Below are positions 17,170 through 27,348 of a DNA stretch of 64,000 nucleotides, piece after piece (the stretch's first letter is position 1; each line of letters starts with the position of its first letter). Source of the stretch: an uncultured Verrucomicrobiota bacterium (GTDB lineage Bacteria > Verrucomicrobiota > Verrucomicrobiia > Opitutales > Seribacteraceae); contig CACMZN010000006.1 in NCBI GenBank assembly GCA_902618175.1, forward strand, positions 1-64,000. Reading direction: 5' to 3'. The notes below the pieces were generated by a model. It was not told the origin of the DNA, made no database searches, and was given only the letters and a program-made list of their open reading frames with translations. Both the position numbers and the translations under genes were made by a program.

Positions 17170-18213
17170 ATGTCCCGTCACGTCACTCTTTTTACCGGCC
17201 AATGGGCCGACCTTTCTTTATCCGATCTTGCTTCCAAAGCTGCCGAGATGGGGTACGACGGTCTGGAATTGGCCTGTTGGGGTGATCACTTCGATGTCGA
17301 TAAGGCCTCAACATCCAGGAAGTATTGCAAGGAAAGATGGGAAATACTGCAAGACCACAACCTTACTGCTTATGCCATTTCCAGTCATTTGGTCGGCCAA
17401 GCAGTATGCGATTTGATTGACGAGAGGCATAAAGCCATTCTACCTCCCGACGTATGGGGAGAAGGTGATCCTGAAAAAGTTCGTAAGCGGGCTGCTCGGA
17501 AATTGGCGAAGACTGCCAAAGCATGCCGCAATTTCATCAATGAGAAACCTGGTGGTGTCACCAATGACGATTTTCCTGCCGTTGTGAATGGATTTACCGG
17601 ATCAAGCATCTGGCATTCCATCTATGCGTTCCCACCTACTGACCAGGCATATTGGGATAAAGGATTTGAAGATTTTGCCAAGCGGTTTGGTCCCATATTG
17701 AACGAATTCGATAAGCAAAACGTAAATTTTGCCCTAGAAGTTCACCCTACGGAAATAGCTTTTGACATAGCCAGTGCGCAACGTGCTTTAGAGGCAGTGA
17801 AAGAACATAAGAGATTTGGCTTTAATTATGATCCTTCCCATCTCGGTTATCAAGGTGTGGATTACGTTAAATTCATTCGTATCTTTGCCAATCGCATTTA
17901 TCATGCTCACATGAAAGACGCCTGGTGGGGTCACGGAGATGGAACGGTAGGAGTTTTTGGTGGGCATACCACTTTTGCAGATCCGCGTCGTCAGTGGGAT
18001 TTTCGGTCCGTTGGAAGGGGTGACGTTGATTTTGAGGAAATCATCGTTGCCTTAAACGACGTAGGATATGCCGGACCACTCTCTGTGGAGTGGGAGGACA
18101 GTAGGATGGATCGGTTTCATGGAGCTTCGGAATCCTGTCAATTTGTCAAGGCATTGGATTTTGAGCCTAACCAATTGGCATTTGATTCTGCTTTCGATAA
18201 GGAAAACCAGTAA
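17170..18213 (+). CDS. Sugar phosphate isomerase/epimerase-like TIM-barrel protein
   Basis: The protein has the AP-endonuclease-2-like TIM barrel of sugar isomerases/epimerases. It begins [20 protein letters not shown] with [15 protein letters not shown], and metal-ligand candidates are the Glu in [11 protein letters not shown], the Asp in NYDPSHLGY, the His in [11 protein letters not shown] and the Glu in LSVEWEDS. I placed the start at the ATG at 17170. The longer frame would begin at a TTG at 17131 and adds an unusual Pro-rich extension. It is followed by two Gfo/Idh/MocA oxidoreductases, the usual companions in oxidative sugar or inositol-like catabolism. Substrate unknown. Confidence 0.88.
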   Translation: MSRHVTLFTGQWADLSLSDLASKAAEMGYDGLELACWGDHFDVDKASTSRKYCKERWEILQDHNLTAYAISSHLVGQAVCDLIDERHKAILPPDVWGEGDPEKVRKRAARKLAKTAKACRNFINEKPGGVTNDDFPAVVNGFTGSSIWHSIYAFPPTDQAYWDKGFEDFAKRFGPILNEFDKQNVNFALEVHPTEIAFDIASAQRALEAVKEHKRFGFNYDPSHLGYQGVDYVKFIRIFANRIYHAHMKDAWWGHGDGTVGVFGGHTTFADPRRQWDFRSVGRGDVDFEEIIVALNDVGYAGPLSVEWEDSRMDRFHGASESCQFVKALDFEPNQLAFDSAFDKENQ

Positions 18214-18256
18214 GACGGAATCTTTGGTTTGAGGAAATAAGTGCAAGGTTAAAATC

Positions 18257-19423
18257 ATGAAAAGAAAACTACGCATGGGGATGGTGGGCGGAGGTCGAGG
18301 CGCTTTCATAGGTGGTGTGCACAGAAGAGCCGCAGCTTTGGATGGAAACGTTGAATTGGTGGCCGGAGCTTTTTCTTCTGATCCAAAGAAATCATCTTTG
18401 TCGGGGAAGGATTTTTATTTGGATTCCTCTCGAGTCTATGGTTCTTACATGGAGATGGTGGAGAAGGAAAAAAATCTTCCGAAAAATGAAAGGATTGACT
18501 TTGTAACCATTGTGGTGAGGAACCATTTGCATTACGAAGTCGCCAAAGTTTTTTTGGAAGCGGGTTTTAACGTTATTTGCGACAAACCAGTAACTTATGA
18601 CCTGTCTCAGGCGAAAGAGCTTAAGAAAATCATTGCCAAATCAAAGAAGGTGTTTGCCTTAACCCATAACTACACCGGCTATCCCATGGTTAAGTTTGCC
18701 CGCAGCATGGTTGCCAAAGGAGAACTTGGTAAAATCATAAAGGTTGTCTGCGAATATCCACAGGGATACGCAATTACTGCGTTGACTGGTGAAGAAAAGG
18801 CGATCGCGAATTGGAGAGCGGATCCCAAAATAGCTGGAATTTCAAACTGTATGGGAGACATTGGCACGCATGCAGAAAATCTGGTTCATTACATCTCTGG
18901 ACTAGAAATTGACTTTCTTTGCGCCGATCTATCCGTCAACATTCCCAAACGGAAACTAGATGACGATGGCAATGTTCTTGTTCGTTTCAAGGGTGGTGCA
19001 CGTGGAATCATTTACGCTTCACAAGTATCAAACGGAGATGAAAATAATTTGAACATTCGAATCTATGGTACCAAGAAATCCATCGAATGGCACCAAGAGG
19101 AGCCAAATGACCTAATCGTCAAGGATGCTCGGGCTCCCCGTCAAGTGTATCGTCGAGGAAATGGATATATCACAGGCTCCGCGGTTGAACATACTCGTAT
19201 ACCGTTCGGACATCCTGAAGGATTCATCGAAGCTTTTGCCAACATCTACAATTGCGCATCGGTTGCCATAAGAGACGAAATTGCGGGCAAGTATCCAAGG
19301 AAATCCGGCTATGATTACCCCGATATACGGGACGGAATAATTGGGATGGCATTTATAGAAACCGTAGTTAAGAGCTCAAAATCCAAGGAAAAGTGGACCA
19401 AGTTTCCTCCGATTCCGAAATAA
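18257..19423 (+). CDS. Gfo/Idh/MocA-family oxidoreductase A
   Basis: The 388-residue protein has an N-terminal NAD(P)-binding Rossmann fold (GMVGGGRGAFIGGVHRRAA), the conserved FNVICDKPVTYDL with the EKP-type motif written as DKP, and a C-terminal substrate domain with GDIGTHAENLVHYISG. Such enzymes oxidise or reduce hydroxyl groups of sugars and inositols. It follows the isomerase gene by 43 bases and precedes a second family member by 14 bases, so the three are probably one operon. The C-terminus (FIETVVKSSKSKEKWTKFP) is typical of the bacterial type found in Planctomycetota and Verrucomicrobiota. Confidence 0.92.
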   Translation: MKRKLRMGMVGGGRGAFIGGVHRRAAALDGNVELVAGAFSSDPKKSSLSGKDFYLDSSRVYGSYMEMVEKEKNLPKNERIDFVTIVVRNHLHYEVAKVFLEAGFNVICDKPVTYDLSQAKELKKIIAKSKKVFALTHNYTGYPMVKFARSMVAKGELGKIIKVVCEYPQGYAITALTGEEKAIANWRADPKIAGISNCMGDIGTHAENLVHYISGLEIDFLCADLSVNIPKRKLDDDGNVLVRFKGGARGIIYASQVSNGDENNLNIRIYGTKKSIEWHQEEPNDLIVKDARAPRQVYRRGNGYITGSAVEHTRIPFGHPEGFIEAFANIYNCASVAIRDEIAGKYPRKSGYDYPDIRDGIIGMAFIETVVKSSKSKEKWTKFPPIPK

Positions 19424-19437
19424 TTCGATAATTAACC

Positions 19438-20523
19438 ATGAATAAGAAGATTGGTATCATAGGCGCTGGAGGTATGCTTCAGTATCATGCAGCGGGATTT
19501 AAAGCCGGAGGGGCTGAATTAGTCGCCGTTTGCGACATGAATGCAACGGCAGCTTCAGAAGCGGCCGAAACTTATGGAATCTCAAAAGTGTATTCGGATT
19601 CTCAGAAGATGCTTGACGAACTGGAAGATCTTGACGGAGTCAGCATCATTACCCCGAATCGAACGCATTGTCCGTTGGCGCTCCAAGCTTTACGTGCAGG
19701 CAAGCATGTCTTTTGCGAAAAGCCGCCAGCTTTGAATGCTCAAGAAGTTTCCGAAATGAAGAAAGCAGCGGATGAAAGGGGAAAAACCCTAATGTTTAAT
19801 TTCAACAACAGAGCCAGACCAGAGTCCTATGCCTTGCGCAGATACATTGAAGCAGGCGAAGTTGGAAGAATTAATTCTGCTCAGGCCAAATGGATCCGTC
19901 GTACTGGGATTCCTGGGTTTGGAGGATGGTTTACCAATAAGGAGCTTTCGGGAGGGGGTCCCTTGATCGATCTTTTGCACATGATTGATCTTGCCATGCA
20001 TTACATGGACTATCCGAATCCTCATTGTGTTCTGGCCCAAACCTTTGAAGATTTCATTGAAAATAAGGATTTCAAGGGTCCTTGGGGAATACCCGACGTC
20101 GTTGATGGCATTACGAACGTGGAGAGCGCTGCTCATGGATTCGTTCGATTTGAAACTGGGCAAATACTAAGCTTTCAAGTTTCTTGGGCTGAGATGAATA
20201 AGCGCGAAGAAGTCTCGGTCACCTTTCAGGGTCAGAAAGCAGGTGGTATGATTCGTCGATTATTTGGAACCGATGGTTTGGACGAGACCGCTGTTGACGA
20301 TTGCGAACTTTATTTTCAAGAACATGGTTCTTCCGTCAACCGCTCCATTCTTACTGAGGAGAATGAAGACATGGGACGAATTCGATCCGCTGAGAATTTT
20401 GTGCGAACGCTTAATGGAGAAGAACCTCCTTTGAATACACCAGATCAAGCGCTTTCCTTAATGAAAGTGATCGATGCAACTTATCAATCAGCTGAGTCCG
20501 GACGACCGGTCGAGATATCTTAA
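19438..20523 (+). CDS. Gfo/Idh/MocA-family oxidoreductase B
   Basis: The 361-residue protein has GIIGAGGMLQYHAAGFKAGG at its start, a Rossmann fold, the EKP motif (HVFCEKPPALNAQE) and a substrate domain with GGGPLIDLLHMIDLAMHYM. It is clearly a paralogue class different from the gene upstream, with little shared sequence beyond the fold motifs. With the isomerase it would provide two successive redox steps on a sugar. No transporter or sugar kinase is next to them, so the substrate cannot be deduced. Confidence 0.92.
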   Translation: MNKKIGIIGAGGMLQYHAAGFKAGGAELVAVCDMNATAASEAAETYGISKVYSDSQKMLDELEDLDGVSIITPNRTHCPLALQALRAGKHVFCEKPPALNAQEVSEMKKAADERGKTLMFNFNNRARPESYALRRYIEAGEVGRINSAQAKWIRRTGIPGFGGWFTNKELSGGGPLIDLLHMIDLAMHYMDYPNPHCVLAQTFEDFIENKDFKGPWGIPDVVDGITNVESAAHGFVRFETGQILSFQVSWAEMNKREEVSVTFQGQKAGGMIRRLFGTDGLDETAVDDCELYFQEHGSSVNRSILTEENEDMGRIRSAENFVRTLNGEEPPLNTPDQALSLMKVIDATYQSAESGRPVEIS

Positions 20524-20586
20524 ACTTTAAATTGTCTTGAAGGTTGATAGTATTTCTGCGAATTAATCTCAGACACTACAGGAAAC

Positions 20587-20865
20587 ATGGGTAAACAATA
20601 TAATAAGCTGATTAAAAGACGTAGGCGAACCGCCTATTTAAACCGAATTAAATCCGGTCAACGCAGTGAGGAGAACAATTCGGTCAAAAAGGCATCCAGG
20701 AATTCGATGGTCAAGACAGGGCATAAGAAATCAGGAATTAATTCCAAGACGCAGGAAAAAACTAGTGTGGTTGCTGAAAAGGCAAGTGCAGAAGATGTAC
20801 TCGGACCCGAATCAGGGGTGGAAACCAAAACCAGAAAATCTTCCAAAGTAGAAAGCAAAGACTAG
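20587..20865 (+). CDS. Small basic protein, unknown
   Basis: A 92-residue protein that opens with MGKQYNKLIKRRRRTAYLNR and continues as a disordered Lys/Ser/Glu-rich tail. The first 25 residues look like a conserved short basic module that I recall from other Verrucomicrobiota, although I cannot name a family. The tail switches from strongly basic to mixed charge. Binding to nucleic acid or the ribosome is plausible from the Arg cluster but not shown. It is followed 19 bases later by another small gene. Confidence 0.6.
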   Translation: MGKQYNKLIKRRRRTAYLNRIKSGQRSEENNSVKKASRNSMVKTGHKKSGINSKTQEKTSVVAEKASAEDVLGPESGVETKTRKSSKVESKD

Positions 20866-20884
20866 GAGTGCTTTGGGAGAATCA

Positions 20885-21367
20885 ATGAGTTTTTCTCAGG
20901 TTTTTCTTCCGATTCTATCTGTTGTCTTTCTTTTGCCCATTAAGGGTGAAAATAAAGTTTCAATCGAATCTCTTGCCGAAAAATATTTTGAGCATCGGGA
21001 TTTCAAGCGCTTGCTTGAATACTTTACAGGAAGGGAATATAAGGGAAATCAACTTATTCTACGCAGTGATCCAAGTGTACGAGCAGGGATGTATTTTATT
21101 TTGAATCTAGACGTTTCCCTGAACGAGTTGCCAAAAGAAACCCGTTTCATTTTAAATGTTCATAGCAATGACTCCTTGGAAATGAAAATTTTCGAGTTCG
21201 TAATCCCTTCCGAGGTCAACAACCAGAAAGAAGTTCTTCTTGGAATCACCGGTGACGATTGGGCATCCAAAGAGACCAAAATAGTGGCATGGCGAATAGA
21301 AATTCGATCAGATGAACATCAATTACTGTCTGAAAGGCAAAGTTTCCTTTGGGCTCACGAGAAATAA
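20885..21367 (+). CDS. Exported protein of unknown function
   Basis: About 160 residues with a signal peptide (MSFSQVFLPILSVVFLLPIKG) and a compact mature domain of about 135 residues. The mature part has a mixed alpha/beta look, with LAEKYFEHRDFKRLLEYFTGRE followed by strands (MYFILNLDVSL, RFILNVHSND, FEFVIP). I recognise no family. I chose the ATG at 20885 over the TTG at 20873. Its last 19 bases overlap the first codons of the DNA glycosylase frame, so the two may be translationally coupled. Confidence 0.6.
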   Translation: MSFSQVFLPILSVVFLLPIKGENKVSIESLAEKYFEHRDFKRLLEYFTGREYKGNQLILRSDPSVRAGMYFILNLDVSLNELPKETRFILNVHSNDSLEMKIFEFVIPSEVNNQKEVLLGITGDDWASKETKIVAWRIEIRSDEHQLLSERQSFLWAHEK

Positions 21368-22251
21368 AAGATGATGTCAATAGTTTCACCAAGTGGAAAA
21401 GGGCATCCGATTGTGCTTTTTCCAGAATAAGCCTTTCGGAAACCCTTCTTGGTGGCCAATCATTCGTTTGGACTGAAACCCAAGCGAATCGATGGACAGG
21501 AGTGGTGGGGAAAACCATTGTGGAATTACGACTAAGGGAAGGTAATTTGGACTGGCGTTCTCTTTTGGGAAGTCAATTTTCTCATGATGATCTGGCTCGT
21601 TATTTATGGTTGGACTCTTCATACGAAGAAGCCTTGGATCAACTACCCTGGCGATCGGATCCAGTGATGGCATGTTGCATTAAATCTCTCAAAGGCTTGC
21701 GCATTCTCAAACAACCACTGGATGAGACACTCTTTTATTTTCTTTTGAGTCCGGTAAAAAGCATACCTCAAATCAGAGAAATTGGGTATTCCATTGCTCG
21801 TAAGTATGGACCCTTTCTGGGTCGGGGAAACTATGGATTTCCCGGATGGGAGAGATTAAGCGAGATACCTGAACAAGAATTTAGAAATCTTAAAGTCGGA
21901 TATCGAGCAAAAAGCATCGTAGGTGTGGCTAGGTTTCTAGCAAAGCAACCTGATTGGCTTACCGAGGTGGAAGGTCTTGAATATGGAGAAGCTAGAAACA
22001 GGTTGGTCGGTTTGCCTGGAGTTGGACAAAAGATAGCGGATTGTGTGCTACTTTTTGGAGCTGGAAAATTTCAAGCCTTCCCCATTGATACTTGGATTGA
22101 GAAAACCTTAGAAAGAAGGTATCAGCTGAAAGGATGGACATTAAATCAGAAAATTATTTTTGCCTGCAGGCATTTTGGCAAGCATGCGGGACTTGCTCAA
22201 CAATTTCTGTTTTCTGCGGAAAGATTAGGTTTTTTAAATGAATTTGAATAA
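21349..22251 (+). CDS. 8-oxoguanine DNA glycosylase (OGG1-type)
   Basis: The 300-residue protein has an N-terminal OGG domain (LSETLLGGQSFVWTET) and a helix-hairpin-helix-GPD core: GLPGVGQKIADCVLLFG with the catalytic Lys, and AFPIDTWIEKTLERRY with the catalytic Asp. It would excise oxidised guanine and nick the strand by beta-elimination. The frame has no ATG near its start. A TTG at 21349, overlapping the upstream gene by 19 bases, is the best candidate, since the conserved domain begins within about 20 residues. OGG1-type enzymes are less common in bacteria than MutM. Confidence 0.9.
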   Translation: MGSREIKDDVNSFTKWKRASDCAFSRISLSETLLGGQSFVWTETQANRWTGVVGKTIVELRLREGNLDWRSLLGSQFSHDDLARYLWLDSSYEEALDQLPWRSDPVMACCIKSLKGLRILKQPLDETLFYFLLSPVKSIPQIREIGYSIARKYGPFLGRGNYGFPGWERLSEIPEQEFRNLKVGYRAKSIVGVARFLAKQPDWLTEVEGLEYGEARNRLVGLPGVGQKIADCVLLFGAGKFQAFPIDTWIEKTLERRYQLKGWTLNQKIIFACRHFGKHAGLAQQFLFSAERLGFLNEFE

Positions 22252-22331
22252 ATCAGACGTAAAATAACTCATTATGGCCTTTTTTAGTTACTTGTGGCGC
22301 GTTACTTGCCGCAGTTGGATTCGATTCGCTG

Positions 22332-23780
22332 ATGAGACCTTTTCCATTTGAAAACTATTTGACCGAGGGGTTTTTCGATGAAATGTTTGGCAAGGGCCAT
22401 CCGCATAAGCCACTTAAACACTATCAAGAGGTTTATAATCGGCTTGGCAGGCTGGAGAGCGGTGAAATTTTAGAGAAAAGAAGCCAGGCAGACTCATCCT
22501 TCTTAGAGCACGGCGTCACATTCACCGTTTATGGAGATGAAGAAGGGACGGAGAAGATATTTCCCTTTGATCTGATACCGAGAATTATCCCTCATTCCGA
22601 ATGGACTGTTATTGATCAGGGCTTAAGACAGCGAATGCTTGCCTTGAATCTTTTTTTGCATGACATTTATCAAGATGCAAAAATTTTGTCGGATGGAATC
22701 ATTCCTACAGAAGTCATTCAATCGTCCTCGAATTTTCGAAAGGAAATGGTCGGATTTGATATACCCAAGGATATTTTTATTCAAGTTTGCGGTTCGGACC
22801 TGATCAGGGACGATTCGGGTACCTACTTTGTCTTGGAAGATAACGCTCGTTGTCCATCAGGAGCATCTTATCTTTTGGAGAATAGGGAAATCATGAAAAA
22901 AACATTCCCTCAGACTTTTCAAGGAATGTCGGTACGTTCAGTCGAAGAATACCCTGAATTACTGCTTAAGACATTAGAAAACCTATCCCCCAGACAATCA
23001 CAAAAACCTGTTTGCGTGGTGCTGACTCCCGGAGTTTACAACAGTGCTTATTTTGAGCACACCTTTTTGGCTAGGCAGATGGGAATCGAGATCGTGGAAG
23101 GTCGCGATTTAATTGCTATTGATGAATTTGTCTACATGAGAACAACTCATGGTCTGGTCCAAGTCGACGTCATTTATCGCAGAGTGGATGATGACTTTCT
23201 TGATCCGTTGTTCTTCAATAAGGATTCTATGCTTGGGGTTCCCGGTCTGATGAACGCCTATTTGCGGGGAAATGTAGCTTTGGCTAATGGAATTGGAACC
23301 GGTGTTGCGGATGACAAAGTCACCTATGCGTATGTTCCGGAAATGATCAAATACTATTTAGATCAGGAGCCCATCTTGTCTAACGTTCCAACTTTCCTTT
23401 GTTGGAGGGAAAAAGATAGAAAATACGTTTTGGAAAACTTGAAATCCTTGGTGATTAAGCCTGCCAATGAATCGGGTGGTTATGGAATGATGGTGGGTAG
23501 TTCTTCCTCTGAAAAGGAGAGGCAGGAGTTCAAAGATCGAATCTCTTCCAACCCCAGAGATTACATCGCTCAACCTATAATTTCACTTTCTAGGCATCCA
23601 ACTTTCTGTGAAGATGGAATTGAAGGTAGGCACGTTGATCTCAGACCTTTCATCCTGTATGGAAAGGACATTGAAATCGTGCCCGGTGGCTTGACCAGAG
23701 TTGCTCTGAAAAAGAATTCTCTCATTGTAAATTCCTCTCAAGGTGGCGGAAGCAAAGACACTTGGGTTCTTAAGAATTGA
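22332..23780 (+). CDS. Circularly permuted ATP-grasp protein (CP_ATPgrasp_2 type)
   Basis: The 482-residue protein matches the conserved circularly permuted ATP-grasp family formerly called DUF404/DUF407. Recognisable stretches are [68 protein letters not shown] and [17 protein letters not shown]-grasp proteins form amide bonds, so a peptide-ligase-like role is expected; the product is unknown. The stop is followed directly by the ATG of the alpha-E gene, and a transglutaminase comes next. This three-gene arrangement is widely conserved and was proposed to make or modify peptide linkages. Confidence 0.92.
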   Translation: MRPFPFENYLTEGFFDEMFGKGHPHKPLKHYQEVYNRLGRLESGEILEKRSQADSSFLEHGVTFTVYGDEEGTEKIFPFDLIPRIIPHSEWTVIDQGLRQRMLALNLFLHDIYQDAKILSDGIIPTEVIQSSSNFRKEMVGFDIPKDIFIQVCGSDLIRDDSGTYFVLEDNARCPSGASYLLENREIMKKTFPQTFQGMSVRSVEEYPELLLKTLENLSPRQSQKPVCVVLTPGVYNSAYFEHTFLARQMGIEIVEGRDLIAIDEFVYMRTTHGLVQVDVIYRRVDDDFLDPLFFNKDSMLGVPGLMNAYLRGNVALANGIGTGVADDKVTYAYVPEMIKYYLDQEPILSNVPTFLCWREKDRKYVLENLKSLVIKPANESGGYGMMVGSSSSEKERQEFKDRISSNPRDYIAQPIISLSRHPTFCEDGIEGRHVDLRPFILYGKDIEIVPGGLTRVALKKNSLIVNSSQGGGSKDTWVLKN

Positions 23781-24761
23781 ATGACCATGCTTTCGAGAGT
23801 CGCAGACAACCTTTACTGGATGAGCAGATACGTCGAAAGAGCAGAGAGTTTGGCGCGTTTGGTGGAAGTGCGTAGAGACACAAGGTTGGAAACAGGATTT
23901 GGTATTCAAAGCAAGAAATTTTGGAGTTCCAGTTTATCTGCCTTGTACGCTGAGGAATTTTTTCAAGCGGATGGAAGGACGGAAGCCGACGAGTTCATTT
24001 TGTTTGCAGAAAATTGGCCAAATTCAATTCGTAACTGCATATATTTCGCAAGGGAAAATGCTCGAATGGTAAGAGACCAGCTCTCCGATGAAATTTGGGT
24101 GGAACTGAACAACACCTACCTATTTTTCCAATCCGGGGACGCGAAGAAAACCTTCAAGCAAAGTCCCAGTCATTTTTCTCAAAGAATCATTCGATTTTCA
24201 CTGGTTTTTCAAGGTCTGGTCGACGCAACTGTCCATCACGATGAAGGCTGGCGCTTCATTTCGCTTGGAAAATATCTTGAACGGGCGGATCAAACGAGTC
24301 GGATTCTGGATACCCTCAGTCTTATTGGTTCCGAACCCTCTCGGACCGATTTGATCGGAGCTTTGCGCACTTGCAGCGCTCTCTCCGCTTATCGAAAGAG
24401 GTTTCGAGGAGAGTTGTCCCTTCGAAACGTTGCCGAATTTTTGCTCTTTTCCCAAGATTTCCCAAGATCCATGCGTTTCGCAATTAGAAGGATCGATTCC
24501 TATCTTCATGAAATATCCGGAGTTCCCAGTGGTAATTTTTCCAATGAAGCGGAAAGATTGATCGGAAGTACCTTGGCGACCGTGAATTTCACTGACATCG
24601 CCACTTTGATGGACAAGGGACTCCATCAGTCGATAGACGAATTGCAGACCAAACTCATAGAAGTGGGACAACGCATTTTCGAGACTTATGTTCTGCTACC
24701 TTTTGAAATAGAGAGCGTCAGCCAAAAAATGGCTGAACAAACTCAGGCTCAACAGCAGTGA
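23781..24761 (+). CDS. Alpha-E domain protein (DUF403)
   Basis: The 326-residue, almost all-helical protein begins MLSRVADNLYWMSRYVERAESLARLVEV, the signature of the alpha-E family. Its helix-rich remainder includes DRTEADEF-like acidic runs and KYLERADQTSRILD. It is encoded directly after the ATP-grasp gene with no gap, an obligate-looking partnership. The biochemical role of the alpha-E domain is not known; association with ATP-grasp and transglutaminase suggests a scaffold or a modifying subunit. Confidence 0.92.
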   Translation: MTMLSRVADNLYWMSRYVERAESLARLVEVRRDTRLETGFGIQSKKFWSSSLSALYAEEFFQADGRTEADEFILFAENWPNSIRNCIYFARENARMVRDQLSDEIWVELNNTYLFFQSGDAKKTFKQSPSHFSQRIIRFSLVFQGLVDATVHHDEGWRFISLGKYLERADQTSRILDTLSLIGSEPSRTDLIGALRTCSALSAYRKRFRGELSLRNVAEFLLFSQDFPRSMRFAIRRIDSYLHEISGVPSGNFSNEAERLIGSTLATVNFTDIATLMDKGLHQSIDELQTKLIEVGQRIFETYVLLPFEIESVSQKMAEQTQAQQQ

Positions 24762-24800
24762 TTTTTCCATCACTCTCTCTGCGTAACTATCAATCCAGCA

Positions 24801-25652
24801 ATGCGCTTATATATCCATCACAAAACACATTACCGTTATCCGAGCCCGGTAAAGGATAGTTTTAATGAGTTAAGACTGCATCCGCTTTCAAACCAATGGC
24901 AAAAATGCGAAAGTTGCTTTGTTAATGTTTTCCCGACCAGTCGCTTGCACAAATATTTGGATCTTAATGGAAACTTGGTCCATCATTTTGAGATTCCTCA
25001 AGATCATTCCAAACTAATTGTCGAGAGTCGGTCGACGATTTCTACCCATAAGCGGGTGGATTTCGAATCCTTTCCTTATGGAGTTTCGATGAAATCCTTG
25101 CGGGAAATGGAAGGAAAAGCTGATTGCCGTCCTTATCTTCAAAGTTCTTCCTACGTCGAAATTAATCCTGAGGCGTGGCGCATGGCTGTTGATGTGCAAG
25201 GTGAATCCAAGGATGTCTTCCAGACTGCCTACTTGATCATGGAATTTATCTACGAGCGGTTCGAATATTCAAAAGCCACCACCAGTGTTCATTCGCATGC
25301 CAATGAAATTCTTTCTACTCGCAAAGGAGTTTGCCAAGATTTTGCTCATGCAGCTCTTGCATTGTGTCGATGTCTTGGCATTCCCGCCCGTTATGTAAGT
25401 GGATATTTTTACGATCATACACGTAATCAGTCAATGCGAGGATCGGAAGCCTCGCATGCATGGATTGAAGTCTTGGTGAATGGACATGGTTGGTTTGGCT
25501 TGGATCCGACGAACAATCGAGTTGTCGATGAAACCTATGTGATTTTGGGAACCGGTAGGGATTATAAGGACGTCGCCCCGATTACCGGTACCTATTATGG
25601 CAGATTGCCAGAAAGCATGGAAATCACCGTCACGGTCAAGCCTTTGCAATAG
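24801..25652 (+). CDS. Transglutaminase-like cysteine protease/transferase
   Basis: The 283-residue protein has an N-terminal transglutaminase-associated beta domain (IHHKTHYRYPSPVKDSFNELRLHP) and a transglutaminase core. The catalytic Cys is in TRKGVCQDFAHAA, the His in EASHAWIEV and the Asp in GLDPTNNR. It is the third member of the conserved ATP-grasp/alpha-E/transglutaminase set, 39 bases after the alpha-E gene. No signal peptide is visible, so it acts in the cytoplasm. It probably forms or cuts amide bonds in the product of the ATP-grasp enzyme. Confidence 0.93.
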   Translation: MRLYIHHKTHYRYPSPVKDSFNELRLHPLSNQWQKCESCFVNVFPTSRLHKYLDLNGNLVHHFEIPQDHSKLIVESRSTISTHKRVDFESFPYGVSMKSLREMEGKADCRPYLQSSSYVEINPEAWRMAVDVQGESKDVFQTAYLIMEFIYERFEYSKATTSVHSHANEILSTRKGVCQDFAHAALALCRCLGIPARYVSGYFYDHTRNQSMRGSEASHAWIEVLVNGHGWFGLDPTNNRVVDETYVILGTGRDYKDVAPITGTYYGRLPESMEITVTVKPLQ

Positions 25653-25665
25653 GTTTCCCACGAAT

Positions 25666-27345
25666 TCATTTCCAAAGGAGACTGGACTTGGGTATCGAGT
25701 CAAGAAGTTCTTGGGTGTAGGCGGACTTGGGATTTCCATAGATGTCCTTTGCCGTTCCAAATTCCTCAATTTTGCCTTCGCGCATCACTGCAATGGCATC
25801 AGACATATATTTTACGACACTTAGATCGTGGGAGATGAAGAGGTAAGTTAGACTTCTGTTTTTTTGAAGTTCCCGCAATAAGTTCAGAACTTGGGCTTGA
25901 ACCGAAACGTCCATGGCGCTTACGCATTCGTCGCAGACAATGAATTCGGGCTCAGTCGTGAGTGCTCGCGCGACGCAAATTCTTTGCCTTTGCCCGCCGG
26001 AAAACTCATGTGGATAACGATGCAAATGAGAGGATTCCAAACCGACTTCTTCCAACAATCCGACAACGCGTTCAAGACGTTCTTTACCATTTAATCCTAT
26101 TCGATGAACAACTAAAGGTTCAAGCAAAGTTTCTTCGATGGTTAATCTAGGATTCAGCGATGCATGGGGATCTTGGAAGACAATCTGCATCTTCTTACGG
26201 AATGCAAGCAAGGCATCGCCTCGTAATTCATCCACGTTCTGTTTATGCTGAACAACTCTACCAGAAGTAATTTTCACTAAGCGCAGAATTGCTCTACCTA
26301 AAGTAGACTTGCCTGAGCCGGATTCTCCGACCAGTCCAATCGTTTTTCCTCTCTCAATGGATAGATTCACATGGTCGACCGCTCTAATGATTCCCTCTTG
26401 CTTTTCTCTTTGTCCAAAATGAACCGAGAGATCATATGTGGCGATCAGTTCCTCTCTTTCTATTTGTTTTGTTATCTCAGTTTTATGATTGGCTTTCTTT
26501 ACCTTCCTCACCCGATCTCCGATGAAGTCGGCCACAGTGGGAAGAACTTGGACTTGTGTCCTAAGTGTTGGTCGGCAAGCAATCAAAGCTTTGACGTAGG
26601 GATGAGATGGGGAGCGAAAAAGCGATTGAGTGTCGTTTTCTTCGACGATCTTTCCTTGGTACATAACCACCACACGATCTGCAATCTCAGCAACCACGCT
26701 GAGATCATGACTAACGAAAAGTACACTTGTGCCGAAATCTTGACAGAGACTCTTCAGCAAACGAAGAATTTTTGCCTGAACCGTTACGTCTAGAGCGGTG
26801 GTCGGCTCATCCGCCAGCAAAAGGTTTGGTTTGGTAGCAAGAGCCATTGCGATCATGGCTCTTTGTCTCATGCCTCCCGAGAATTCATGAGGGAAAGCTC
26901 CTTTTCTGTCTCTAATCTTATCTACTCCTACTCGAATGAGCATTTCCATCGCCTTTTCCAGCGCTTGCGCAGGGTCAGCGATTTTGTGAATGATCAATGG
27001 TTCTGCGACTTGTTCAAGAATCGTCATATATGGATTTAGGCAACTCATCGGATCTTGAAAAACCATGGAAATTTCTTTGCCGCGAAGACTACGCATCCTT
27101 TCGTTTGAAGCACTCAAGAGATTTTCTTCATCAAGAAAGATTTTACCGTCTTCAATTTGGGCGGGAGGCGAGGGCAGAAGATTTAGAATACTGTGACAGG
27201 TAACCGTTTTTCCGGACCCTGATTCTCCGACCAATCCAACGACTTCTCCTTTGGCGATGGAAAAGTTCACTCCATCGACTGCCCTTACGATCCCTTCACG
27301 AGTGTGAAAGTGAGTCTTAAGGTTTTCGATTCTCAATTCGCTCAT
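25666..27345 (-). CDS. Oligopeptide ABC transporter, two ATPases in one chain (DppD-DppF fusion)
   Basis: The 559-residue protein has two complete ABC domains. Domain one has Walker [21 protein letters not shown]-type signature written FSGGMRQR, Walker B LLLADEP and the switch His in FVSHD. Domain two has GESGSGKS, FSGGQRQR, Walker B as FIVCDEC (final Cys instead of Pro), and FISHD. Each is preceded by the peptide-transporter pattern REGIVRAVDGV or EGIIRAVDHV. A spacer of about 40 charged residues separates the domains. It follows the DppC-like gene after only 3 bases and completes a Dpp/Opp importer. The same window has a second system with separate ATPases. Confidence 0.95.
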   Translation of the reverse strand: MSELRIENLKTHFHTREGIVRAVDGVNFSIAKGEVVGLVGESGSGKTVTCHSILNLLPSPPAQIEDGKIFLDEENLLSASNERMRSLRGKEISMVFQDPMSCLNPYMTILEQVAEPLIIHKIADPAQALEKAMEMLIRVGVDKIRDRKGAFPHEFSGGMRQRAMIAMALATKPNLLLADEPTTALDVTVQAKILRLLKSLCQDFGTSVLFVSHDLSVVAEIADRVVVMYQGKIVEENDTQSLFRSPSHPYVKALIACRPTLRTQVQVLPTVADFIGDRVRKVKKANHKTEITKQIEREELIATYDLSVHFGQREKQEGIIRAVDHVNLSIERGKTIGLVGESGSGKSTLGRAILRLVKITSGRVVQHKQNVDELRGDALLAFRKKMQIVFQDPHASLNPRLTIEETLLEPLVVHRIGLNGKERLERVVGLLEEVGLESSHLHRYPHEFSGGQRQRICVARALTTEPEFIVCDECVSAMDVSVQAQVLNLLRELQKNRSLTYLFISHDLSVVKYMSDAIAVMREGKIEEFGTAKDIYGNPKSAYTQELLDSIPKSSLLWK

Positions 27346-27348
27346 GGC

